Assembly (NCBI GenBank): GCA_003695725.1
Contig: RFHX01000216.1
Coordinates: 1 to 5,268, forward strand
Length of the DNA stretch: 5,268 bases
From: Candidatus Schekmanbacteria bacterium
GTDB lineage: Bacteria > Schekmanbacteria > GWA2-38-11 > J061
Direction of reading: 5' to 3'
In this document: in pieces, positions 1 to 5,268 of the stretch
Layout of the letters: every line of letters begins with the position of its first letter
Numbering within the stretch: position 1 is the first letter of the stretch
The notes under the pieces: model-generated
What the model saw: only the letters and a program-made list of their open reading frames with translations
Databases searched by the model: none
Told to the model about the DNA's origin: nothing
Program-made: the position numbers and the translations under genes

Positions 1-9
1 GTCCAAAAT

Positions 10-15
10 AGGAGA
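10..15 (+). promoter_or_regulatory. Ribosome binding site of the beta-helix gene
   Basis: AGGAGA lies five bases before the ATG at 21 and fixes that start. Only 20 bases of upstream sequence are in the window, so the promoter is outside it. The gene could equally be the distal member of an operon. Confidence 0.75.
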
Positions 16-20
16 CAAAA

Positions 21-104
21 ATGAAGATAAGAAAAAAAGAAAGAAGTAAACTTATAATATCTTGTTTAGTTTTAATATTGCTTTTTGGTCTCAATTCTTA
101 TGCT
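21..104 (+). other. Sec signal peptide of the beta-helix protein
   Basis: Residues 1-28: a highly basic n-region (K2, R4, K5, K6, R8, K10), a hydrophobic core of LIISCLVLILLFGL, then NSYA with small residues at -3 (S26) and -1 (A28). Signal peptidase I cleavage after A28 is the best reading. C15 matches a lipobox only formally, because it sits at the start of the hydrophobic core. Confidence 0.8.
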
Positions 105-2204
105 CTAACTGACCAGCAAATGAAGGATAATGCTCTTTTAGATCTCTATGATCCTGTTCACTCACCTGAACCACCCTTTGATATAACAATAAATGGTATG
201 AAATCATCGAAAGACAAACCTGTACAAGTACCTCTAACATATAATCATGGAGGCGTATATAGATGGAAGTTCCGTGATCCTGACGGCGATACTCAAAAAG
301 GATGGGAATATCAGAATTACATAAAAGAGCCGGATCCTTCAAAATTTTCCATTCATGGCTACTATCAGCCCGGCGCCGATAAGAATGCTCAATATTCAGG
401 ACGAATAGTAGCCGCCCCTGAAGCGCTCGTTCATTCAAATATATACAATGGTTCAGAGAAAAGAACACCAATCGGCACAAATGACGGATTCGGAATTACA
501 GCAACGCGGGGAGCACTTAATAGAATACACTTTCGCGTATTTGATGGAGTTTATTGGAGTAAATGGTCTGATTTTCTTTATTACAGGATAAATATGCTTC
601 CATCAGCACCTATTCTCTCCTTTTACTCAACTCTTGACACAAAGAAAAAAGAAATTTTTGTCTTTCAACAGGCACCTCTCAAAAGAAGCAAGGCATTTCC
701 ACTAATGTCGTTCTTCTTTGGTAAAAAAGGAAGAATCTATCATGTTGCTGTGACAGGAAGTGACAGCAATAGCGGGAAAGAAGACAAACCGTTTAAAACA
801 ATCACATATGCGGCATCTCTTGCAGGACCCGGAGACACTGTAATCGTTCACGCAGGCACTTACAATGAACAAATACAACCGAACAGCGGATTGAAAGGCG
901 CACCTATAACTTTTATGGCTGCAGAGGGAGAAGATGTTATTATCGACGGCACAGGATTGGACTGGGGCTTCAATGTAATAAAAACTTCAGGAATAAGTTA
1001 TGTAATAATCAAAGGTTTCAAATTTCAAAATCAGACAAGGGGAGGAATAAATCTTCAAAGAGCCTTCAATATAATTGTAGAGGACAACTACTTCAATAAC
1101 TGCGGCAAAACGGCAGTGAGATTCCAGGAATGGGGCGCAAACAGCAGAATAATCAACAATGTAATAGAAAACACTGGTATTGGAATAGGTGCAATAGAAT
1201 TAAGGCGGCACACGGGCGTTGAAGTCATTGGAAATGATGTCTCCAAATACACATATGGAGGTATCTATGTTGGTGGTGAGGCAGTTGGTTGTGTAATAAA
1301 AAACAATGTCATCCATGATTCAATTACAGCAACAGGTCTCAGTATCGGCTCTGCCATATATAACTATGACGCTTTCGGGACACGCATTGAAAACAACCTT
1401 ATTTACAATATTTCTGCTCACGACGGAATTATGATTTGGAGGTCAAATAATGTAGTAATTTATAACAACACGATTTTCAATATTCTTGGTACAGGAAGGG
1501 CAGGAATCAATGCTTCAGGGTTTGAACTTGATATTAGAAACAATATTATCTCCAATGCAATTTTTGGGATAAGGGCAGTTTTCAATACTTATACGGCAGA
1601 TGAAGACAAAGGTCCTGCAATCAACATAGATTACAATTGTATTCATAGAGTCAAGTTTCCAATGAATGATGATAGCGCCCCTGAGGGAAAAAAGAGAAAA
1701 GATATAAAAGGAGAAGGCAATATATTCAAAGATCCACTTTTTAAAGATCCAAAATCAGGTGATTTTACTCTGCTGCCTGCAAGTCCCTGTATAGATGCAG
1801 GAGACCCCTCATTTCCAGTTTACAAAGATGACCCCGGAAGCAGGCGCGATATGGGCTATGCTGAATATCTGCCATCAGGAAGCTCATCTGATTTTGTTCC
1901 TGCATTTTCAACAGATTCCAAAAATGTCTATGTCTGCTGGCAGTTTAAAGACCCTGACAATAACTATGGCTATGATAATTATCAAACACATTTTCAGATA
2001 CAGATTGACAGAACGAATAGCTTCGATTCTGAAAATCTCTATGACAGCGGAATTATCGAGTCATCAAAAAACTGTGCTATGATTCCTTCGATATATCTCA
2101 AAGAGAAGGGGTTATATTACATTCGTATTAGGACATCTGACAATTTGGAACCCGACATTATGTCGATGTGGAGTGATTTAAACACAGCTTTCGAAATAAA
2201 ATAA
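21..2204 (+). CDS. Secreted right-handed beta-helix protein with flanking beta-sandwich-like domains (DUF1565/pectate-lyase-like)
   Basis: This is a 727-residue exported protein. Residues 1-28 form a signal peptide: a basic start, a hydrophobic core at about 11-24, and SYA before the likely cut after A28. Residues 69-192 look like a beta-sandwich domain with WKFRDPDGD (82-90) and VYWSKWSD (177-184). The beta-helix runs from about 239 to 612. It opens with VAVTGSDSNSGKEDKPFKTI (242-261) and GDTVIVHAGTY (271-281), typical of DUF1565 and PL9-like proteins, and continues with Asn-centred coils. It closes with FKDPKSGDFTLLPASPCIDA (574-593) and RRDMGYAEY, resembling the tail of 'choice-of-anchor Q' proteins. 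Residues 627-727 form a second sandwich-like domain. No C-terminal anchor (LPXTG, PEP-CTERM or T9SS type) is visible, so it is probably periplasmic or released. The fold is well supported. A lyase, epimerase or binding function is only inferred from the family and the glycan genes next door. The start is set by AGGAGA five bases upstream. Confidence 0.88.
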   Translation: MKIRKKERSKLIISCLVLILLFGLNSYALTDQQMKDNALLDLYDPVHSPEPPFDITINGMKSSKDKPVQVPLTYNHGGVYRWKFRDPDGDTQKGWEYQNYIKEPDPSKFSIHGYYQPGADKNAQYSGRIVAAPEALVHSNIYNGSEKRTPIGTNDGFGITATRGALNRIHFRVFDGVYWSKWSDFLYYRINMLPSAPILSFYSTLDTKKKEIFVFQQAPLKRSKAFPLMSFFFGKKGRIYHVAVTGSDSNSGKEDKPFKTITYAASLAGPGDTVIVHAGTYNEQIQPNSGLKGAPITFMAAEGEDVIIDGTGLDWGFNVIKTSGISYVIIKGFKFQNQTRGGINLQRAFNIIVEDNYFNNCGKTAVRFQEWGANSRIINNVIENTGIGIGAIELRRHTGVEVIGNDVSKYTYGGIYVGGEAVGCVIKNNVIHDSITATGLSIGSAIYNYDAFGTRIENNLIYNISAHDGIMIWRSNNVVIYNNTIFNILGTGRAGINASGFELDIRNNIISNAIFGIRAVFNTYTADEDKGPAINIDYNCIHRVKFPMNDDSAPEGKKRKDIKGEGNIFKDPLFKDPKSGDFTLLPASPCIDAGDPSFPVYKDDPGSRRDMGYAEYLPSGSSSDFVPAFSTDSKNVYVCWQFKDPDNNYGYDNYQTHFQIQIDRTNSFDSENLYDSGIIESSKNCAMIPSIYLKEKGLYYIRIRTSDNLEPDIMSMWSDLNTAFEIK
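225..596 (+). other. N-terminal beta-sandwich-like (Fn3/Ig-like) domain
   Basis: Residues 69-192. It has WxFxDPDGD (82-90) near the start and IHFRVFDGVYWSKWSDF (169-185) at the end, followed by YYRIN. This resembles the 'DPDxGDxQ ... FRVxDG..WS.WS' pattern of Fn3-like modules in secreted proteins. The middle (about 101-165) is longer and more polar than in a minimal module. The fold is inferred from motif pattern only. Confidence 0.5.
1077..1643 (+). repeat. Degenerate beta-helix coil repeats (protein-level)
   Basis: Eight successive coils carry an Asn-centred turn of the form (I/V)xxN(N)x(I/V). The key Asn residues are N356, N380, N405, N429, N459, N483, N508 and N539. The spacings are 24, 25, 24, 30, 24, 25 and 31 residues: a basic coil of 24-25 residues with two coils lengthened by about six. 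The stacked Asn suggests an asparagine ladder, as in PbH1-type parallel beta-helices. The repeats are diverged and are not DNA-level tandem repeats. Confidence 0.75.
1899..2201 (+). other. C-terminal beta-sandwich-like (Fn3-like) domain
   Basis: Residues 627-727. WQFKDPDNNYGYDNYQ (640-655), FQIQID (658-663), YYIRIRTSDN (699-708) and MWSDLNTAFEIK at the end give the strand order and motifs of an Fn3-like module of about 100 residues. It shares WxFxDPD and WSD with the N-terminal domain. Such modules commonly bind carbohydrate or act as spacers; the role here is not shown. Confidence 0.55.
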
Positions 2205-2231
2205 GAAATCATTTGAAATTTTTTAAGCATA
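2205..2231. other. Convergent intergenic gap of 27 bases
   Basis: This separates the 3' ends of the beta-helix and GT4 genes. It is almost all A and T. No GC-rich stem-loop is visible in it or in the flanking ends of the two genes. Confidence 0.7.
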
Positions 2232-3323
2232 TTATTTGAAAGAATTTAAATAAATATTCTCAATTTCTTGAAGAGTATTCTTAAAATTGAACCTTTCATA
2301 GACAATCTTTCTGCCGGTGCATCCAAAATTGATTCGCAGCTCTTTGTTTTTGGCAAGGACTAAAAATGCTTCTGCAATTTCTTTTTCATTGCCATTTTCA
2401 GCAAGAATCCCGCTTTTACCATCTTCTATCACATCAGGATTCCCTCCAACCTTCGTTGCGACCACAGGCAACCCGCAAGCCATAGCTTCAAGAATGGTAA
2501 TAGAAATGCCTTCATAAACAGAGGTCAATGCGAAAATGTCCAATGCATTAAGAACCTTAGATACATTATCTGTTTCTCCATAAAATATAATTTTGTTTCG
2601 AAGTGAAAGCTCCTCTCTCAATGACAGGAGATTCTCTTTTAAGTAACCATCTCCAACAATCAAAAGTTTAAGCTTAGGATTAATGTCTGACGCGATTTTG
2701 AAAGCCCTGAAAAGACATCTATGGTTCTTTACATAAGCAAGGCGCGCTACACAGCCGATTAAAACTTCATCCTCCATTACCCCTATACTTCTTCTTATCT
2801 TCTCTTTTTCACTGCTATAATCTTTTTCATCTATAATTATGCCATTATGAAGCACACGAATCATTCCAGAAGCTCCAAGCCGCTTTTTTACATCTTCGCT
2901 TACTGCTATCGTAAGAGTCGTAAATCTTCTACAAAATGACTCTGCCAACCTTTTTTTAAAATTGATATTATATTCAAATCCATGCTCTGTATTTACGATT
3001 GTTTTTACACCTGCCAATTTCCCTCCTATAAAGCCATATAAAAAACCTCCGGGATTATGTGTGTGCAGTATATCAATTTGGTTCTCTTTGAGGACATTCG
3101 AGATTCTTCTATATGCGCCAAAGTCAAGTTTATCAGACTTATTATATGTAATTATTTTGACATCTTCTTTTACTTTCTTTTGCATAGTCCCCTTTGGCCT
3201 GAGTGACATTAAAAAGGGAAGAAACTTTTCTCTGTCGAGATTGTTGACGATATCGATAGCAACTTTTTCCCTCCCGCCGATATTTAAAGACGAAAGAAGA
3301 TGAAGAACTTTTATTTTTTTCAT
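2232..3323 (-). CDS. Glycosyltransferase family 4 (GT-B, retaining)
   Basis: This is a 363-residue cytoplasmic or membrane-peripheral transferase that should move a sugar from a nucleotide-sugar donor to a lipid-linked or glycan acceptor. The N-terminal Rossmann half has KVLHLLSSLNIGG (5-17), with the GG loop at 16-17, then ILHTHN (85-90) and NTEHGF (111-116). VSEDVKKRL (141-149) and HNGI (159-162) lead into the donor half. There, CVARLAYVKNH (191-201) holds the R194/K199 pair expected to contact donor phosphates, and LIVGDG (221-226) follows. The EX7E motif is complete (E271-GISITIL-E279), followed by AMACGLPVVATKVGG (280-294). Length is normal and no key residue is missing. The start codon overlaps the stop of the upstream ligase-type gene by four bases. 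Donor, acceptor and linkage cannot be predicted. It has some resemblance to sugar transferases of exopolysaccharide clusters, but I see no basis for a gene name. Confidence 0.95.
   Translation of the reverse strand: MKKIKVLHLLSSLNIGGREKVAIDIVNNLDREKFLPFLMSLRPKGTMQKKVKEDVKIITYNKSDKLDFGAYRRISNVLKENQIDILHTHNPGGFLYGFIGGKLAGVKTIVNTEHGFEYNINFKKRLAESFCRRFTTLTIAVSEDVKKRLGASGMIRVLHNGIIIDEKDYSSEKEKIRRSIGVMEDEVLIGCVARLAYVKNHRCLFRAFKIASDINPKLKLLIVGDGYLKENLLSLREELSLRNKIIFYGETDNVSKVLNALDIFALTSVYEGISITILEAMACGLPVVATKVGGNPDVIEDGKSGILAENGNEKEIAEAFLVLAKNKELRINFGCTGRKIVYERFNFKNTLQEIENIYLNSFK
3320..3323 (-). other. ATGA start-stop overlap between ligase-type and GT4 genes
   Basis: The TGA stop of the ligase-type gene (3322-3320) overlaps the ATG of the GT4 gene (3323-3321). 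This arrangement implies a shared transcript and likely coupled translation. Confidence 0.9.
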
Positions 3324-4537
3324 AACTTTGATAATTCCCTCTCCTCATTCTTCTTTTCTAATTCTATTGCTCTATCTTGGATACAAAGTATAAGAGCAAG
3401 TACTATATAGAAAAATCTGTCAAATCTCATTGAAAGGAATATTACACAGATACAGAAAACGATAAGGGACATAAGAAGTGCCTGATTCATATTCTTTAAA
3501 TCAATGCTCCCTTCGTAATGTGATAGTTTTTTCATATTAGACAAACATGTTCTTATCGCCAATATTATAATTAACAAAAAAACTATCAAATTTATAATTC
3601 CTGTTTCAACAGCAATTTCAAGATAGGTATTATGGGCAATGTGGCTTGTATCTTCACCAAATGCGACAACACGCATACTTGCAAATCTAAAGGCGCCAAA
3701 ACCAATACCAAAAAAAAGATTTTCTTTAATCAATTCCAATCCATGCTTCAATGCCGCTATGCGCGCGTTGATTGAACCATCAGCACGCGTTGGATCAGCA
3801 GTGATCGTGCTCAGTCGATTCCAAAACTTTTGTGGAGTCACCAGTAAAATACAGATCAGAATAATTACCATAGCAAAAATAAACTTTTTATCTTTTCGTC
3901 TTATCCATCCAAACATCAGAAAAAGAACACCTGCAGAAAGAGTGCTGCCCCGTGAATAAGTCCTTACCATGGCATAACCGGACAAAAGGATAAAGAAAAT
4001 GTAGAAGAGCTTTTTCGGAAGATTTTTTTCAGTTTCAATAAAATATACCAAGAATGGAATAATCATTAAAATATGCATCCCGTATTCATTTGTATCGGCG
4101 CCAATACCCTGAAAAAAAGAAATTAAACGATATCCAAGCTGACCACTTCTGAAGATAAGAATTGATATAAACAAATCTATGAAAATCGCAAAAGTGAAAA
4201 CTTTGATAAATTTCATTATCTTTTCCTCATTATCCAGAACACAGCATATCAGGTAGAAAAGGATAACCGGCTTCAATAGAAAGACAATTGAAATATTACT
4301 GAACTGCGTATAGGATGAATTGATGAGAGAAAAGAAAGACAAAACAAAATAGACAAACATTAAATAGGGTATAAGCCCCTTTGAAAGCTTGAATCTTCCG
4401 GAAATTATGACAAACAAGAGCACTAATATTGATACAACAAGAGCAAGCCGAAATGGTTTAAGAGATGGAATATGATCTGCAGGTTTAAACACAAAGAGAA
4501 GGATATAAAGGAGCAAACCATAAAAGGAAGCTTTCAC
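3320..4537 (-). CDS. O-antigen ligase/polymerase-family membrane protein (Wzy_C superfamily)
   Basis: This is a 405-residue inner-membrane protein with about 12 hydrophobic segments, for example near residues 5-17, 30-46, 55-72, 82-100, 111-129, 154-168, 177-190, 198-213, 217-234, 309-328, 355-371 and 374-387. YSRGSTLSAGV (194-204) is the family's signature entry into the Wzy_C region. A long loop (about 235-308), expected on the periplasmic side, holds R259-x3-L263, GIGFGAF (277-283) and H302-N303, followed by G313. These match the R(x3)L and H[NSQ]x9G motifs reported for WaaL ligases. Members transfer or polymerise undecaprenyl-linked glycans onto lipid A-core, another glycan or protein. 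Sequence alone cannot separate WaaL ligase, Wzy polymerase and protein O-glycosylation ligase. The start is GTG (4537-4535), supported by AGGAGA nine bases upstream. It is co-directional with and overlaps the GT4 gene. Confidence 0.9.
   Translation of the reverse strand: MKASFYGLLLYILLFVFKPADHIPSLKPFRLALVVSILVLLFVIISGRFKLSKGLIPYLMFVYFVLSFFSLINSSYTQFSNISIVFLLKPVILFYLICCVLDNEEKIMKFIKVFTFAIFIDLFISILIFRSGQLGYRLISFFQGIGADTNEYGMHILMIIPFLVYFIETEKNLPKKLFYIFFILLSGYAMVRTYSRGSTLSAGVLFLMFGWIRRKDKKFIFAMVIILICILLVTPQKFWNRLSTITADPTRADGSINARIAALKHGLELIKENLFFGIGFGAFRFASMRVVAFGEDTSHIAHNTYLEIAVETGIINLIVFLLIIILAIRTCLSNMKKLSHYEGSIDLKNMNQALLMSLIVFCICVIFLSMRFDRFFYIVLALILCIQDRAIELEKKNEERELSKL
3337..3346 (-). promoter_or_regulatory. 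Purine-rich ribosome binding site of the GT4 gene, inside the ligase gene
   Basis: On the minus strand this reads GAGGAGAGGG, ending 13 bases before the ATG at 3323, which is longer than usual. It lies in the last codons of the upstream gene. With the ATGA overlap, translation is probably coupled, so the loose spacing need not matter. Confidence 0.45.
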
Positions 4538-4546
4538 TGGGAATCA

Positions 4547-4552
4547 TCTCCT
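4547..4552 (-). promoter_or_regulatory. Ribosome binding site deciding the GTG start of the ligase-type gene
   Basis: AGGAGA on the minus strand sits nine bases before the GTG at 4537, an ideal distance. An ATG overlapping this site (4547-4545) is out of frame, so GTG is the start. Confidence 0.75.
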
Positions 4553-4608
4553 AATCTAAATCTAATTTAATAGATAAACTCATTTTCTAAATTTTTTATT
4601 TTGCTTTG

Positions 4609-4636
4609 ATTCTATAAAACATATTACATTGCACAA
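4609..4636 (-). promoter_or_regulatory. Weak sigma-70-like promoter candidate for the ligase-GT4 pair
   Basis: On the minus strand TTGTGC (4636-4631) and TAGAAT (4614-4609) are separated by 16 bases. The -10 matches five of six consensus bases and the -35 only three. It would give a leader of roughly 65 bases. In sequence this AT-rich, such matches are common by chance, and the pair may instead be transcribed from the upstream gene. Confidence 0.2.
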
Positions 4637-4684
4637 TCAGAGAATTACAATCGTCAAATGAGTTGTTTGAATAAATTCAATGAG

Positions 4685-5268
4685 TTAAATAATACCTTGT
4701 TTTGGAAGAATCTGATAAATAGGATAGAGTCCCTTTTTTAACTTCTTAAATCGAATAAAAGAATATTTGCTTTTAAGATACTTTTTAACAGACTGCCTTT
4801 CAAAAGATTTAATATATTTTTTCGGGAATATTCCTTTGAGAAAATCTGTTAAAGGATTGGGAAGGTCATGAATATCAAGAAGAAAAACATTTTTCTTTTT
4901 GTTAAAACATTCTTTCAATTTTTCAGCATTAATATCTTTTGCACCAATACATTTCCCATTATCTACATCTCCTGAAAGGTAGAAGTTTGCACCAAAAGCC
5001 CAGTCAGAATTAGAAATTATAATGCATTGATCAGGTAATTCATTTTGTATCCCTATTATAAAAGGAGGAAAATTATCTATTAGATTCTTAAAAGGTTTAA
5101 TGAGGATAGAATAGCTTGACAGCATAAAAAGAAGACAAAACATAACTGTAAACATAGCAACAGGTTTTCGAATCTTTAATAGATCAGCAAAGGCAAAAAA
5201 ACCTTCTGCACCTAATATTGCAACAAATATGCTGGTGCTTAAAGTATATGGATCTCTCTGTGTTGGAA
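4685..5268 (-). CDS. C-terminal part of a multi-pass membrane protein, probably a GT-C (GT39/ArnT-like) glycosyltransferase; 5' end beyond the window
   Basis: The frame is open from the window edge to the TAA at 4687-4685, giving 193 visible residues. The first ATG (5155) lacks a Shine-Dalgarno sequence and lies inside a continuing hydrophobic stretch, so it is not the true start. The 37 residues before it include PTQRDPYTLSTSIFVAILGA, FFAFADLL and KIRKPVAM. Two hydrophobic segments (ILGAEGFFAFADLL and MFTVMFCLLFMLSSYSILI) are followed by a soluble tail of about 130 residues. That tail holds IIISNSDWAFGANFYLSGD, which resembles the post-membrane strand of dolichyl/undecaprenyl-phosphate-sugar transferases, and a Lys-rich end. 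Such enzymes move a sugar from a polyprenyl-phosphate carrier on the outer face of the membrane. The catalytic N-terminal loops are outside the window, so the family call is tentative. It is co-directional with the ligase gene across a 147-base gap. Confidence 0.6.
   Translation of the reverse strand, partial: PTQRDPYTLSTSIFVAILGAEGFFAFADLLKIRKPVAMFTVMFCLLFMLSSYSILIKPFKNLIDNFPPFIIGIQNELPDQCIIISNSDWAFGANFYLSGDVDNGKCIGAKDINAEKLKECFNKKKNVFLLDIHDLPNPLTDFLKGIFPKKYIKSFERQSVKKYLKSKYSFIRFKKLKKGLYPIYQILPKQGII

Larger units (their letters stand above)
4538..4684. other. AT-rich intergenic gap of 147 bases
   Basis: It contains the ligase ribosome binding site, a weak promoter candidate, a short AT-only palindrome (4667-4680) and a near-direct repeat (4654-4664 and 4677-4686). 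I see no GC-rich hairpin with a T-run that would serve as an intrinsic terminator for the upstream minus-strand gene, and no small ORF with a ribosome binding site. Confidence 0.6.

Noticed and set aside
54-65. Possible lipobox (IISC, residues 12-15) making the beta-helix protein a lipoprotein
   Set aside because: The cysteine follows only three or four hydrophobic residues, and the hydrophobic core continues well past it to residue 24. A signal peptidase I site after A28 fits far better.
91-480. Minus-strand open frame of 129 codons opposite the beta-helix gene
   Set aside because: It lies wholly within a well-supported gene, has no recognisable domain, and its composition reads as the reverse shadow of that gene.
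1795-2082. Plus-strand open frame of 95 codons in another frame of the beta-helix gene
   Set aside because: It overlaps the conserved end of the helix and the C-terminal domain, and its translation is low-complexity with no domain signal.
705-2204. Separate gene starting at the internal ATG of residue 229 in the beta-helix protein
   Set aside because: The only upstream purine run (AAGG) is weak and about 11 bases away, and the frame is continuous with a well-formed exported N-terminal half.
2241-2260. AGAAT/ATTCT inverted repeat near the end of the GT4 gene as a terminator
   Set aside because: It has five weak pairs with a ten-base AT loop, lies inside the coding region, and has no T-run after it.
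2317-3348. Other-frame open reading frames within the GT4 gene (2317-2517 +, 2962-3303 +, 3142-3348 -)
   Set aside because: All are overlapped by the intact GT4 gene with its complete motifs and have no family resemblance.
3639-3959. Plus-strand open frame of 106 codons opposite the ligase-type gene
   Set aside because: It is opposite the conserved periplasmic loop of the ligase-type protein and is explained as its shadow.
4621-4657. Promoter with TTGACG (4657-4652) as -35 on the minus strand
   Set aside because: At 17 bases the partner would be GTGCAA, not a -10, and the nearest AT-rich candidate (TAATAT) is 25 bases away.
4667-4680. Palindrome TTGAATAAATTCAA as a terminator of the partial gene
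   Set aside because: The six-pair stem has only two G-C pairs around a two-base loop, with no T-run following on the minus strand; too weak for an intrinsic terminator.

Overview
The window looks like part of a cell-surface polysaccharide locus from an AT-rich, probably diderm (Gram-negative-type) bacterium. The diderm inference rests on the O-antigen-ligase/polymerase-family membrane protein and a Sec-exported beta-helix protein. No marker gene is present, so no taxon is assigned; an environmental, possibly uncultured lineage would fit. There is no RNA gene, CRISPR array, insertion sequence or recognisable attachment site.

Layout. (1) Positions 21-2204, + strand: a 727-residue secreted protein with a signal peptide, an N-terminal beta-sandwich-like domain, a long right-handed parallel beta-helix of the DUF1565/pectate-lyase-like type, and a C-terminal beta-sandwich-like domain that shares motifs with the N-terminal one. 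(2) Positions 2232-3323, - strand: a complete family 4 (GT-B, retaining) glycosyltransferase. (3) Positions 3320-4537, - strand: a multi-pass membrane protein of the O-antigen ligase/polymerase (Wzy_C) superfamily. It starts at GTG and overlaps the glycosyltransferase by four bases (ATGA). (4) Positions 4538-4684: an AT-rich gap holding a good ribosome binding site and only a weak promoter candidate. (5) Positions 4685-5268, - strand: the C-terminal 193 residues of a membrane protein whose 5' end lies beyond the window. It is probably a GT-C type (GT39/ArnT-like) glycosyltransferase. Its apparent ATG at 5155 is internal to the longer frame.

How they may work together. The three minus-strand genes run in one direction and give the expected parts of a glycan pathway: a membrane GT-C enzyme using lipid-linked sugar, a polymerase or ligase acting on the periplasmic face, and a cytoplasmic transferase that builds the repeat unit. 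The ligase and GT4 genes are almost certainly co-transcribed. The beta-helix protein is on the opposite strand, converging tail to tail with a 27-base gap. It could bind, cleave or epimerise a polysaccharide outside the inner membrane, but neither its substrate nor its activity can be read from the sequence.

I see no clear evidence of a wholly new system. The points most worth a second look are the paired flanking domains and the regular coil spacing of the beta-helix protein, and the WaaL-like motifs of the membrane protein, with one position off consensus.
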